DNA from: Takakia lepidozioides
Lineage: Eukaryota > Streptophyta > Takakiopsida > Takakiales > Takakiaceae
DNA: 64,000 bases
Assembly: GCA_030704615.1 (NCBI GenBank)
Contig: CM060731.1
Coordinates: 86,284,756 to 86,348,755 of the forward strand
Direction: 5' to 3'
Numbering within the stretch: the stretch's first letter is position 1; each line of letters starts with the position of its first letter. Made by a program: the position numbers and the translations under genes. Shown piece after piece: positions 23,998 through 38,700 of the stretch. The notes beneath the pieces were generated by a model, which saw nothing but the letters and a program-made list of their open reading frames with translations, was not told the origin of the DNA and made no database searches.

Positions 23998-24255
23998 CGA
24001 TTAAATTTTAACCGGAGACCTTTCCCTTGATATCTCTATGGTCGAGGCTCCAACCATTGTCCTAGGAATGCCCACTTTGTCATTTTTGCTATTTTTTTGT
24101 GAATTTCCGGCGACCAAAAGCACTTGGAATTCAACATCTCCCACACCGCAGGTCCAAAAATCGTGAGACCAAACCCGTGCACCCCTCCTCGTCGAGGGCT
24201 TTACAACGGTACCAAGCACCAGGGTTGGGGCCTTGCGGTTTGGGACATCTCAACG
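23998..24255 (-). mobile_element. Retrotransposon leader, inverted copy
   Basis: Inverted repeat of 11,227-11,500. No PBS or LTR follows at higher coordinates; the similarity ends at a CAAAA-rich tract. With the forward leader it brackets the block that is inverted relative to the transposase's left half. Confidence 0.85.
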
Positions 24256-25177
24256 TGACAAAACAAAACAAAACAAAACAAACCAAAACAAACGTCTTGC
24301 TTCATAGATTGATGAAAGCATATTTGGAAGATGCTTTAAAGAGAAGCATATTTGGGAAGATGCTTTGGTTTGAAGCATCTTTTTGCACATCAGGTTGATG
24401 TAGTGAACGGTGTAGATGTGGTCGAATGGTACACAGTGAATATTTTTTTACCATGATGTTGTTAGGGTTGTGACATGGTTTCTTATGGGTGTGACAGGGA
24501 CAACGAGGGGGCGAAACAGGACCGGGGTTGTGGTCAAAAAGTATTCCATACACATTCGTTCGCCTCTCTACCCATCCGATCAAACAGATGGACACGAATA
24601 GAAGGAAGGTAGAAAACCAGGAGGCACCAGAATGGAGACCTAAGAAACGGTTCCAGGCCACGCACGCCGGGCTGCTGTGGCAGCGTTACAACGAATGGGG
24701 GTATGCCAACTGGCCTTGACGCCGCACCGCCAGAGCAGACAACCATAGTCAGGTCCGCCATGGCTAGCTTTGCTTTCCCGCCCATCTTGCTTCCAACAGA
24801 GTGATCGTTGCATAAGGCTGTTTCTCTCATGGCATGGCCGAGGTGCGTCCTTTCCAGGCCAGCGCCACCTTTGCATTGTCTCTAGTGACCTTCTTTCTAA
24901 CTCTGTCTCTGTTGACTCTCCCTTACCCACCCCTTTGCCCCGCATTGTCGTCTGTGTTAGGAACTCCCTGCTTGATCCCATTTCCATACCAATACCAGGC
25001 CCCGTACAATTCTCACGCCCCTCTCAAACTGATTTCGTTTCCAAACTTTGTCCAATCTCTTCAGCTTGAAAAACCCAGTTGCTCCGGAGGATTTTTGTGC
25101 AACCTTTGCTCCCTGATGAGTCACTGTTGTCCACAGGGTAAAAATTCATCATCGCATTTATAGGACAAAGTTTCATT
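24256..25177. other. Spacer and probable 5' region of the downstream gene
   Basis: Begins with a CAAAA tract (24,258-24,295). No other gene recognised. The last 300 bp are pyrimidine-rich, as plant 5' leaders often are. No convincing TATA box seen. Confidence 0.4.
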
Positions 25178-25786
25178 ATGGCAGAGCTGCAAGCAACAGA
25201 GCATGGTGGAACAGCTTCAGCTGAACCTTCACCACCCGACTCCTCTGCTATTTCCACTCTCATGTCCTCTGAAGAAGTGGGGAGCGTGGATGACAAGAAG
25301 GGCTCTTATCCATTCGAAGGTGGGGGACAGGTGTACCCCCGGCCCGCCAGACTAGAAGTTAAGCCGATGCAGATCGCCGTAGAATCTTACGAAAAGCAGG
25401 TGGGCAACGAAGCCCGGGTTTTCAATCCCCAAAAGGCGGATGCACCACTACCGGCACTGCTAGTCCCACAAATGCCTGTTAATAGCCATGTATTTCCTGT
25501 GGTAGTGCTGCCGCCCGACACAGCGTTCTCCAGGGACCTGCCTCCAGGTTCGCGACAGTTGTCCAATCTGGACGACCATGCGCCAGCTGGCAGTGTGCTT
25601 TTGGCAGGTAACCGTGGTAGATCTGGGTTGATGCAATTGCAGGCAGAGGGAGGTTTGGAAGAGCTTGCAGCTGGGAGGCTTAATGTTGCGGACGTGTTGG
25701 CAGAGCTAGACAGAGAACGCCGCAAGAATGTTGAGCTCCGTGGCCGTGTCTCCTCCCTTGAGGCTAAGCTGGTTGCTGACGACAAG
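25178..25786 (+). CDS. Exon 1
   Basis: Starts MAELQATEHGG and ends LVADDK before gttagc. Phase 0, 203 codons. Its last third (LNVADVLAELDRERRKNVEL) is a likely coiled coil. Confidence 0.8.
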
Positions 25787-26665
25787 GTTAGCACCCCGGC
25801 CTCTCGACCCACTACTGTTCTATTCAATCATGTTAACATTCAATGCATTTGATTGTCTTTTAATTGTAGTTTGAATGTTTTTGGCGCGAGGGAAAGAGTC
25901 GTCACCATGGCCCATTCTTCAGTTAGGAAACACGACCCTTTCCCCTACCCTTTCCCTCCCTGTTTGCTGGATGATTTTTCCAGGGTTTTCCTTACAGAAG
26001 ACTCTAGGTCAATTGTGACCTACCTGTGTGACTATAGGTCTTGATGTTTTTGTAAAACTAAAGCAAATCTCTAGTGACCCACTAAGATGTTCCTTCGATT
26101 TCCTGACTGACTGGTACATCCTATTGGACAAACTCTTTACCCACATTATTTTTGGCCCCATATCTACTCCTGCCTTCTTCCATACAAACTTTGGGAACTC
26201 AAAATTATCATTGTATCTTTGATTGGGTCTGGAGTAAAGTGGCCTTAGTGTGACAATCATGCACATGCAAGCTTGCAAACCCATGTTGCACCCAAATTAC
26301 TCCATAAGTTCCAGGAGGTGACATAAAGGCCTCATTTTTTGAAGGCATTGCTGTCCTTGATGGATTATGTTTGCCAGGATGGCACAGGGTGCTTAACACA
26401 ACATGGCACCAAGAAGAAGCAGCGACAGAAGTACAAACACAGGGATGGTGAAGAGGAGGTTCCAAGGAAGTTGCAAAGCAGCAAAATGCAACCAGTAAAG
26501 CAAGAGGAAGGCCTGCATCTAGGGGCAGTTACATATTATGCTAAGAATGTGGCTGAAACCCTGGAGCCTTCAGTGAATTGGATGAGTAGAGAAGAAGTGA
26601 CCCTAGCTGATTTGGAGAAGCTGAACAAGGAAGGGATTTCAGATGGTGACGACACAGGGGACAGC

Positions 26666-26718
<53 letters not shown>

Positions 26719-29700
26719 CGACGACGACGACGATCATGATGACGAGGGCAGTGATATTAAGGAAGAAAGAATTGAAAAGAAGCGAAAAGGGGAGGGTAAG
26801 GAGGGAATGGAAGCCAGGGACCTCAATGGTGAAAAGCCAGAGCTGAATAATGTGAGTAGTTACTTCACCTTTATTGAATTACTCAGATAGATATAACATC
26901 AATATAGATATATCCACGCCCTAACACTCCGGATATACATAGGTTGAGGGTAATTTGATATTAATTACCCTCCGGTTATATTCTATGAAGAACCTTCTTT
27001 TTGAGGCTGTTATCTGGTCCTCAGTTGCATGGGTACTCTGCCAATATGGTTGTTGTATGTATCACAGTCTTTGAATTCCCCCGACCAGTTTCTAGTAAAC
27101 GGACGATCTAAAAAACTGAGATTCCAAGCAAGTGATGGGCTATGATATGCTCAAAGGCCACAATGACACTCTGACATTAATGGTTTGCTAACAGTTGTTG
27201 GCAGGCTGCATTGTGTGATTTTGCCTCATTTTGTTTTCATTCCTGCCTACAGAAAGGAAGGGGCACCACAGTCTGCCTGGCTGGTTCTGCAGGTAGAGTT
27301 TTCTTGGTAGACAGAATGGACTAAGTAGTGCTAGGTGGGCAATACTCGCATGTCTCAGGCCAGGATTCAGGTGGGCAGCATCAGGTAGACCTAGATTTCT
27401 ATCCTAAAATGTTTTCTTCTTGGCACAGTTGTGGTCGCTTCATTGCAAACGTGTGCAGCTGTGCTTGCATTGGATTAACTTCGAAACCCCATCAGGTGGG
27501 TCTTGGTCGGTGCATATGTTAAGGTCCAAATTATAGCACAAAAGATTTTAGCAGAGGCAGTTGTGCTGGACCTAAAAGCACACATCCCGTAGAATGGCCT
27601 GGTATATGAATCATGTGCTGGGGAGAGGCAGTTGTATGTGACTAGTAGATTCAATTTGAAAGTGTTGTCGTCCATTTGCAATGCAATATCATTCAAATGA
27701 ATGTTTCATGTGGACCCAGGTAGAGGTTAAGCATGAGGAGCAAGACAATGCAGGGATCATGGTGCCCGGTCTGGGGGTGGATGCTGACAGTACTGATGGG
27801 GAAGACACAGACAGTGATGGGAAGAGGAAACGACGTAGTCAAAAAAAGTTAAAAGAGGGGAGGAAGGTGAAGCGGGGGGAGAAAACATATTATGGAAAAA
27901 CGGGGGGTTTTGTGCATGAGCTAGTGTCATATCGAGGGGCAGGCATTCTCTCTTCGTATAAAAAGACGCCCAAGACTGCTTTTTGCCCTAAAGAAGTGAA
28001 GCGCATAATGGAGTCGGGCGTTTTAGCCCTCAAGAATGCGCAGTCACACACAATGCGCAAAATCATTGTGTTTGCATCGTTAGGAATTCGCCATGGGTGT
28101 GAAGATTTGTATGAGCTTGATTTCAACCACTTTTCTATTGTCCAGAGAGGCGAGCCATATAAATCTCCCAAGGACCCTGGGGTAAGTCTCTCTCCCACTC
28201 ATACCAATTCATGTGTAGATCTGGTGAGTTTTTGGCTGCTTAAGTGGATCTAGAAGGCTGCATGTTTAAATTTGTCTAGTTTTATTATGTTAAAAATGAC
28301 ATCACATTATTTATGGAGCAGCATAATTTTACTAGAGACATTCTCTACACCCTTTTTTGCTACCCAGGGCTTCCTGGATTGCTGACTTGGAGATTTCATT
28401 GCAAAAGGCTGCAGTGAAACTGCCACTTTCAACTCTTTCATAGCTGACAGCAAGAGACTTATTGAAGAATAATAAGCCGATTACTTGCCACAGGCACATG
28501 GTTAAAATATTGCCTGGGGGAGTATCAAGCACCACATGCTTATCTAATTAATGTGTTAAATGGAAAGAAATTGTTACAGGCAGGTCAGTATCTACAGCAA
28601 GGTCATGCAGGACGGGGGGTGCAAGCACTTGTTTCTGTCAGAATTGTTTCCTAAGCTTAGTGAACTTAGCAGTATTTTTTTTTGTGAACATGTATTGTTT
28701 TGATCTGCTTCATGTCTGAAAGTCAGTCCTTCCTCGGTCAGTCAACAACTGTCAGCTTAGTTTGCACATTTCTTTTTGGATGGTTTGTAAGACCGGTGTT
28801 GTGAACCTCTTGAACCTGGTACAGTGATGACTGGTCGCTGCTGACCTGAGCAAGCTATGAACTCCCTATGGCTGGACTCAGTTTCTGTTGTAGTTTACTT
28901 GCCCTCTAAACTTTCTTGTGTCGCGAGTTATTTTTTGAAGATGACTGCTTTACCCTTTTTTTACAACGGCAAGTTTGTGCCAATCTTGGTATTTATGTAC
29001 TTGTGCAGTGAAGGTAAACGTCTAAATGGGAGGCTCGCTTACACACCGGTCACTGGTTGGTTTGCCCATGTCCAGTGTGCTTGGTGTCTTGCTATGATGC
29101 CTAACCATGCAGAAAGCTACAGGTGTTACCAAAGATATCTTTCAACTACACTAGTTGGTGGTGCACAGTCATCCCCCTCTCCCTCTCGTCTAATAGAGAA
29201 GGGGTCTTAGATAGCCATGAATGCCACTACCAACCTGGATGAAGTCCATACAAATCACAGAGAGGTGGAGTCATGATGATGCTTTTGCGATGGTTCAGGA
29301 TAAAGAAGAGAGAGGGGACTGACATAGTATGTGCAATTCAGGAGCATGTGTTATATGATCACCCGGGCGTGCGGACCAAAATGTTTTATCCAAACCGTCA
29401 GAATCCCATCCTGTGTCCAGTGCGCATCCTTGATGAGGAGAGAGCAATGCGGCCAGTGGGTCCCAGCTGCCCTTCCTGCCTCTTTCTGTGCATCAAATAT
29501 GGGGGCCGCACCCGCAATTTGCCGCAAAATGAGTATGGACCCTTCTTGGTTTTTGACAAGTTTTTGCATGTGAATGATCTTGTTTCCGCAAAAACGCACC
29601 CTTTCTTGGTATAGATATACTCCACCTCCTGTGTTGTCACCTCTGCCAGAGATTTCTTGTGGGTACCAAGACCAGGGCAAGGTTCCCTCTGTTAGGATAT

Positions 29701-32700
29701 GTCATTTGACGACTGAGTGTACGGAATCCTGGCTCATACAGATGAAAAGAAGTTATGAAAAGGTAGTATTGTGCGCAACACTTGTCTAGGAAAGCTATGG
29801 ACCTGTATGATGATTCCAGGGCTAAAATGTCTAGAGGCACCAGCATTGTGCAATTAAACTTTTGTCATGGTCCCCAGGTTGATGTGGTGAAATGTGGTGA
29901 GGTTTGTACTAGCTGCCTCTGAAGGTCAGGTCAAGGTAGCAGATACATGACAACATACTTCTTGATGTTGGGCACTGATAGAATGCCAGGTGGAATGGTG
30001 ATGTTAGGTTCTTGGCCATGCAGGAGGTGGACTGGATGTATTGGGTTATGGAAGAGGTAGACTTTAAACAAGACAGCTGTTCAGTCCCATCTGTGTGTGA
30101 TATATATTTCTACGCACTCACATACCCACATGCACACACTTGTACATTTCTTGCTTTCTCCAGTTTTTCCCTAGACTACTCTTCCATGATTAATTCGCAT
30201 AATGGTCTTCCAAAATAAAAGGTTTCTGAAGTAGTAAAGTTTTTGAACAACCAGCACAACCTTCCACAGGCACATGTATAGGTGGTCATTTAATTTCAAT
30301 ATGTTATTACATAGTCGTAAGTCGATATGGTCTTTTTCTGCCACTGACCCAGGTCGCTTTACTACTGTTGACTTCCTGTGTTTTGCTTAGTTGTGTTGAC
30401 TGAGTTGCAAACTGTGGTTGAAATTTTTGAGCTACTGTGGATATTTTACACTCTCATTTGTCAGCCTTTCCCATGGTCGATAATTGGGGAAATGGTCGTG
30501 GTGGTTGGGCCCTAAAGCAAGCCCCTGAACTTGTTGAGGAATTACCTAACGTCTTGATGGGCTTACACCTTTTGAGTGACCCTCAGAAGTCCTTGGTCCC
30601 ATTCAAATATAATTCTGGACCTTACTCAACACTTGCACAGATATATCTAGGCTTTCAGCAAATGACTCATTCTGTTAATGTCCTCTTTTACCAACAATTG
30701 GTGCATTTAATTCATAGTTGAGATTCAGCTTATGAATATCTGTGCTGACAGCTGATTGCACGCAAAGGCTGACAAACAACACTTTGTACTCTGGATGGCT
30801 GCACTACCAGATTGTCCTTTTGTGTCTCCCATTTCCAGCCGAAATTCATCATTTGCATTGATTCTTAGGTTGTTAAGGATTCTTCCTGGTCCTCTTGTGC
30901 CCTGCTGATAGGCATGGCTGAAGGGCCCCAGATATTCTCACTGTGGGGTCCGTGCTGGATTTGCAGCATCTTGTCTAGAGTCACTTCTCTTCTCCAAACA
31001 TCAGGTCTGGTGTGTCTAGCCATGTTTTAAAATAGTATATTGCTGTTCACTGTGATCTTGAGCTGATGCTTGAAGAGCGTGTTTAAGCTCTTGGAGGTGC
31101 ACACACAAACATGTTCTACTGAAATAGGAGTGTTTATAATCTATGCATGGTTTGATAAATTTTGCAACTCATGCTGTTGAGGGGTAAATGGAGGTTATAG
31201 TGCAGTGGGGTGCGGGTGTGCAGGTATGTGAGACAGAGGATGGGTTGCAATAAGCTCAAGTCATTTGGGCCGCTTATGTGTCAGATGGCTCTGCTGGTAC
31301 ACATACGCACAGGCAGTTTTTTTTTCAAAGCACTTGGTATTACATTGCTCTTCATGGCTGGCTTTCCTAATGACCTTGTCCGCAAGGAGACAAAGTATCG
31401 CAACCTTGATTTGCTGCAAAAATACTACAGGTGCTCCTCTTGGATATTCACATCTCTCTCTCTCTCTCTCTCCCTCTCTCTCTGACCGTGGAGGGAGGAG
31501 GGGATCTCAATTGGAAATGGGTAGTGAAGAGATCCCTGTACTCCCTTCCTACACACATCTTGGTGTTGAGTTTTCCTCCAACTTTAACTGGATGTGCCTA
31601 TACATAAAGTGATTGAATTTGCAAAATGCAAAGCTTTGGGTCTCACTAAATTTTTCCACTGCAGAGGGATTAATACTTAAGTGAAAAGGACCATGCTTTA
31701 TAACGTTATTAGGCTGGCCTTGGAGTACGCATCTGCTGTTTGGGTCGACAATTCCAGCCACACGCTAAATCTCTAGAATCCATTCAGGTCGTGGTGCTCA
31801 AAGAAAGCAGGTCGGCTTGTTCTAGAACAGCTAATGTGGCTATTTGGGGTGGGTTTGGCATACCTCCCTTAAGCTCTCGACGTGATGAATTCAAGGTCAG
31901 ATGTGAGGTCAGTTGAATGGCACGCCTAAGACCAGATACCCTAAAAATCGACGCTATTTCTTGGATGCAAGACCGTCCTGTTAACCAGGCTAAGTCTTGG
32001 CAGAAAAGGGTGGAAGAAATTTCAAGTATCTGAGTATTAGTCCAGAAGAATTGACCCTACTGGATGAAGGTGACCTGGAGGGGGTTCTGACGACGGCCCT
32101 GTCTGATGCCCAAAGTCTGTCTGATGAAAATGAAGTTAGGCATGAAACTTCCCTCTCCAGTCTGTGACATGGGCAAGGACCTTAAGAATCTGAAGGGTCT
32201 ACCTACCCTCAGCACTCGATTGAAATTTAAACTCAGCGCAGGGAGCCTTCCTTTGAACAATAAACAGATGAGGGAGGAAAAGGAGATGTGTTGGCAACCT
32301 GAAGACAATATCCATTTTCTGATACATTGTCCGGGGTATTCTCACCAGAGAGTGACTTTCTTCAGGAACATCAAGAACATGGTTGCCGCACCTCTGTTTA
32401 CCAACTTCCAAATTCTCGAGGCGGAGCGTACAGCCCTGGCCCTGTGAGGTCTAACTTTTGGGCTGCTCACTCACAGCAGATTGATGCTTGTGTGAAGGGC
32501 TTTCTAGAGGATATCTGGAAAGGCCAAACTAACTCTTTATACCAAGGTAAGTCACACTACTAGAGTGAGCCCCTTACAAAGGTAGTGCCTATACCCTCTG
32601 TTTCTGTCCAAACTGGGCACAGAGTCCATGGCCACAAGGCTACGGCAAACTCAGTCTTATGATTACATTCTTTTCTTCATTCGACGAAAACTGCTCTGAA

Positions 32701-35700
32701 CTTGTTTCCAGTTTGTGACATTGGTGAGGACCTTAAGGATTATCTGAAGGGCTTACCAACTGCAACTTAAACTCAGGGTGGAGACTCTACTTTTTCTGAT
32801 ACAATGTCCAGGGTATTCTCATCAGAGAGCGACCCTCTGCAGGACCTTCAAGAACATAGTCCCTGCACCTCTCTGTCAATGGCCACAAGGCTACGACAAA
32901 CAACGTCTTATGAGTACATTCTGTTCACCAACTTCAAAATCTGGAGTCCAAGCCTCAAGCCCTGGCCATGTCAGGGTTCTAATTGCTGGGCAGCTCATAC
33001 ACAGCAGATTGATGCTTGTATGAAGGGCTTTCTAGAGGAGATCTGGAAAGCCTGAACGAATTGTTATATCAAGGTAAGTTCCACTACTGGAGTGAGCCCC
33101 TCATGAAGGTAGTGTTTGTTCCATCTTGTTCCGCCCAAAGTGGCCATCACGAGGTCTATGGCCACAAGGTTACGGCAAACAACGGCTTATGAGTACATTC
33201 TTCTTTAACACTAAGAGATCTGTGAAACTTTCGATTCAGAAGTGGCGCATAGAAAGATTCCAAAATGAAGAGGTCAAGGCTGAGTGTGTCCAGGCCTTGC
33301 AAGAGGCTCTCCCTCGCTTTGTCCATTCACTCCAAGATCTTCAGTCTCGCTCTGGCAATGCAAGAAATGAAGTCGAAGGAGCGGTGGATTCTTGGGATAG
33401 TTTCGTCTCCTCTGTGGCTGACAAGATCATTGGAAGGAAACTAATTGTCTGTGGTAGAGCTGTTAATTGGTGGACCAATGACATCAAACACAAGATAGCG
33501 GAGAGGCGAGTCCTCTATAAAGAGTGTGGCAATTCGAAAGCCAACGAGGAAATGTGGGCTACGTACTACCAGATCCACAAAGATATCAATCAGCTTGTAT
33601 GGTCTCAGAAGAAATTTTATTGTGACAAGTTATATAGTGAAATTAACTCAAACCACTATGGTGGTAATGACAAGAGATTCTGGTTAGCCCTTCAACGTCT
33701 GTTCAAGCCGAAAGATTGTCTGCAAGTACAAGCGCTGAGGGTGCAGTGGTGACTTCAACGGTTGACATTGTCACAACCTTTGAAACCCACTACAGTACTT
33801 CGCAGAAATCTTGGTCTAACAGCGAGGGATCTTCTGAAGAATGGAAGGACACAGTTGAAAAACTGTTCCTATGATTCAAGACAGCCCTGATGAACTGGAG
33901 TATATTTCAAAGGGTTACAACGCTCCCATTAGTTCTGAGATTATGGAAGCAATTGAGCATTTAAACGGATATAAAGCTGGTGGACCTGATGGCATAGTCA
34001 ACGAGCTTATCAGTCAGGGTGGCGACCCTGTGATAGAGGCCCTTGTGCTTCTCTTTAACCTTATCTGGAGGACCTTCCGCTGGTGACAGGGGGTCATTGT
34101 CAATCTATACAAGAAGGGTGACAGAGAAGAACCGGGGAACTACCTAGGCATCACGCTCCTCAATGCTGTTGGCAAGATATTTTGCAGAGTTATAAGTACT
34201 CATCTGGAGGTTGATCTGGAATCTAGAGGTTGTTTCCACGAAGGCCAAGCTGGCTTTCGGCAAAATGGGGGCTTTGTGGATCATATCTTTACTCTTAAGC
34301 CAAATTATCCAGGGAAGGGAAAAAGAAGAGAAACCCACTTTTGTTTTTTTCTTGGATGTCAAAAAGGCTTATGACACAGTGTGGAGAGACGGTCTATGGC
34401 TCCGACTGGGATCAAGGGAAAGATGTTGTGTCACTGTTAATGGACAGAAGTCTAACTTCTTTGACATAGAGCAAGGTGTAGCTCAAGGATGTACCCTCTC
34501 CCCTCTGCACTTCAATGTTTTCATCAATCAAGTACTCAAGGATGTGGAAAGTGAGGGATTTGGGTTAAGGGTGGGTGATGCCACCATACCAGCCCTTATG
34601 TTTGCGGATGACTTCGCAGGCATAGGGGAGACTCCTCCCAACCTCCAGGAGTTGATTGAGTTCGCGAAGAGATACTTTGACCTTTGGGGGCTAGAGGCTA
34701 ACGTCAGTAAATGTGCAGTGGTGGCATTCAACGACCGAGGAGAGGAGGAAGTGATCTCAAGTGGCAGTGGGGTAGCCAAGAGATTCTGGTCCTCCCTTCC
34801 TATACATACCTGGGTGTTGAGTTTTCCTCCAACTGTAATTGGGATGCACATATTCAGAAAGTTGTTCAAACTGGCAAGCGCAAAGCGCTGGGTCTCGCTA
34901 AATTTTTCCACTGCAGAGGGATCAAGTCTGAGGTCAAGAAACCATGCTTTCTCGCATTATTAGACCTGCCTTGGAGTACGTATCTGCAATATGGGTTGAT
35001 AATTCCAACCAGGCTAAGTCTCTAGACTCCATTCAAGTGGGGGTGCTTAAAGAGTGCATGTCAGCATGCTCCAAAACAGCCAATGTGGCTGTTTGGGGTG
35101 AGTTTGGCATCCATCCCTTAAGCTCCCGGCGAGATAAATTCAAGGTCAGATGGTGGGGTCAGCTGCAACATATGCCCAACATCAGATATCCTAAGTTAAG
35201 CGACTCTATATCTTGGAAACAGGACTGCCCTGTCAAACAGGCTAAGTCCTGGCAGAAGAGAGTAGAAGAGATTCTCAAGGATCTGAATCTTAATCCGCAA
35301 GTCTTGACCCTGCTGGATAAATCTGACTTAGAGGCTGTAGTGTCCAAAGCCATGTCTGTCGCCAGGAAATTGTCTGATGGATATGAAGTTAGGCAAAAAA
35401 CTTCCCTGAACTTGTTTCCAGTCTGTGACATGGGGGAGGACATCATGGATGACCTCAAGGGTCTACCCACTCTCGGCACTAGACTGAAATTTAAACTCAG
35501 GGCGGGAAGCCTAACTTTGAACAGCAAACAGAAGCAGAGAGGAAAGGGAGAGTGCAATTGCCCGTTGTGTGGGCAACCTCAAGACAATGTTCATGTCCTG
35601 ATTCAGTGTCTGGGGTTCTCTCACCAGAGAGACGCTCTCCTCAAATCTATCAAGGGAATTGTGCCTGTACCTCTGTTTACCAACTTAAAAAGTCTCGAGG

Positions 35701-38700
35701 CTGAGCCAAAAGCCCAGGCTCTTTTGGGGCAAACCTCTCACAGCAGATCGATGCTTGCGTGAAGGGATTTCTAGAGGATATCTGGAAAACCCGGATTAAG
35801 TACTTATTTCAAGGTAAGTCTTACTACCGATGCTAGCCCCTGACAAAGGTAGGTTCTGTCCCTTTGTGTTCCGCTCAAACTGGGCGCGGGGTCAATGGTC
35901 ACAAGGCTACGGCAAACGACGTCTTATGAGTACATTCTCAGACACAGACCGAGGTCACACATTCTTTTGATAGGGCAAGGAATGAGTGGAACATCCCCGA
36001 TCAAACTCTTCAAACCAAAAAGCTTGATCTCAAAGTTGTCAAGCAGATAATTGCTGACCCTGGCAGAGCCAATGGGCAGAGGAATATACCATGTGCAGAC
36101 AGGCCATGGTAGGATGGTCAGGCAAACCACCTTCAAGAACTGACAACCCCAACGAAAGGGTTATGAGCCTGGCACTAGACCAAAATTTAGACTCAGGGCA
36201 AGGAGCCTACTTTTGAGCAATAAACAGATAGAGAGAGGAAAAGGAGATTGTAATTGCCTGATGTGGGGGCAGTTTAAGACAATATCATCCATTTTCTGAT
36301 ACCTTGTCCGGGGTATTCTCACCAGAGAGTGACCCTCTTCAGGAACATCAAGAACATTGTTTGTTGCACTCAGTTCACCAACTTTGAAATTCTCGAGGCT
36401 GAGCCTAAAGCCCTAGACCTATTGGGGTCTAATTGCTGAGCAGCTCACACACAGCAGATTGATGCTTGTGTGAAGAGCTTTTTACAGGATATCTGGAAAG
36501 GCCAAACCATGGTAAGTCCCACTACCGGAGTGAGCCCCTTACAGAGGTAGTGTCTGTTCCCTTGTTCCAAACTGGGCGCGAGGTCTATGGCCACAAGGCT
36601 ATGGCAAATGTCTTCTGAGTACATTCTCTATTTTGTCACGGTCCCTGCGGAATTTATAAAAGTATTATTTATCATCTCTCTCTCTCTCTCTCTTCATAAG
36701 AGAGGAGAGGCAACACCCAGCAAACTTAGGAAACTTTTGGATGTAACACCGTAAAGCTGAGGAAATTGATGAAGACAACAAAGGAGGTCATAGAGCTTGA
36801 ACTCCCTCTTTTACACTCTTGCTTCTCTCTGGAAAGAGTGGGAATGTTGAAAGTAAAAAACTCAAATCTCAATCTTGGTAAGCCAAGAAATGATGGCAAT
36901 GGCATGGCCATCAGAGAGAGAAACAGACCAAATGGCACCAGACCACGGGAGTGTTGGCTGACTGTGTTCAGCAAAAGCAAGGTGAGAAATGTTCTATTTT
37001 CATTGTTCCAGTTATGTGGTGGAGAGTTGCACCACCTTCCCATTGGGTGATGGAGGACGATGCATTGTATGCCTTTATGTCCTCTTATTATTTGAAAATG
37101 ATCGAGCAATGCTTCAGAAGTCTCCTCTGTCCTGAGGAGAGCTTGCTGCAAGATAGGTCAATGCCAGTGCAGCAATCTTCAACAAACCAATCATGAGATA
37201 CATTTCCCATGATAGGTTTGAGGGGGACCTGCTCTTGGCTTGTCCCTGCACAACCTCTGGGTAATTTGACAACTAAAAGCTGCATGTCTCTGTGGTCTGG
37301 AATTGTGAATGATGTTCTTCCAGATCATCAGGCTGCTTAGCTTCGGATTGAGCCACTCCCTTCACAGAGAGTGACCAACCAACAACTTCGTCGGGTCCAG
37401 GTGGATGTTGTGCTAGCTTGGGAGGGTAATTCGAGAAAGTGTGAAGTTTTCCATTCCCCTTTGAGCTGTATGAGTGCTCCAAAGTCTGTCGTCAGGATTC
37501 TTCAAATGCCAGCCGCCAAGCCGAAACAGCTCATTGTGAAGCCTTTTCTGCCTGCAAGTGGGTTGCAAGTGATTCAGCCTTTGCAAGGTGAGCATTCCAA
37601 GTCTCAGTTTTGGGAGTTCTGGAACAGGGAGGGTCATCTCTTAGACTCAAAGCATTATTGGAGGGGATCTGAAACTGCTAGGCACACCCAATATTGGTTT
37701 CAGCTTCACTCAGATGCAGAAGGCTTTGTAAGTTATGGTCATCCTTTGACACTTCATCCTTCTGCCAAGACATTCTGCTTCTCAATATGTTTTTCTGTTC
37801 TAGTACAATGATTCTGAGCTTCTACCCTTTATGCCAGGGGCCCAAGTCAAGTTTGGCCAATTCCAGTAAGTGTTTTTCGAACTGACTGTCGAAAAAATTT
37901 CAGGCAGGCGCAGGGGACCCGGTCATGCGCAAGGGACCGGACGATGAGCAGAGACCTGGTCATGCTCTGCTCATGGTCGCTGCCCCATGAGTGTCCATGG
38001 TCACGTTCAAAATGTAGGGGTACTGGCAGGACTGCCTATCTGCTCTAGGTTGTTGTCTGCATGTCGCAGCAAACTTTTGCACTCTCTTCCTTGAGTAGCC
38101 CATATCAAGGAGCTGTTGGTTTTTGCACATAGGCAGCAAGCTTGAAGAACCTTTGCAACCATATGAAGATCCTAAGGTCTGACAACAGATTCATTCAGCC
38201 ATCAAGAGAGGACTTGAATCTCAGAATCCACACTGCCATCCCGTTTCTGTTCTTAGATCAACCTATTACATCTCAGGCCCCTTTGGAGCTTCAATCACCC
38301 ACCTTGCAGAGATTCCAGAAAGAAAAGACCTCGGAAATTCATGTATTCCACCGAGCTGTTCAATGGTGAGGTACCTGCAGAATGTACCAGACAGATGCTT
38401 TCAACATCTGAACCATGACCAATGCTCTTCCAGGAGCTGTCAGATGCTGGGATTCCCAATGAGCCAGTTAGTATCTGAGGCCCGGAGTGATGGGGCAATC
38501 TTTTTTTGTCTCTGAGTTTGATACCAAAGGGGTAGGCTAGCCAGGAGCCAGCAAGTAGGCCTTCAATCAGTCCCCCTGCTCATTGTGGTCACATGGATCC
38601 TTAATGTATTTGCTCAGAGTGGAAAGGTGTTCTTGAAGTGACCAGGACCCAGAGGTTAGGCAGAAGTTGTCCAGAATCTCCTTGGCATTGTTGTTTGAAG

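Larger units (their letters stand above)
19007..24255 (-). mobile_element. Ty3/gypsy chromovirus body (inverted part of the insertion)
   Basis: 3' LTR, polypurine tract, chromodomain, integrase, RNase H, RT, protease, gag and leader lie in order from low to high coordinate on the minus strand. The 5' LTR of this insertion is at 10,683-11,119 in the opposite orientation. Multiple frameshifts and stops make it defective. Confidence 0.88.

Noticed and set aside
36726-37151. 141-codon minus-strand ORF in intron 5
   Set aside because: No family pattern, and no splice or homology support.
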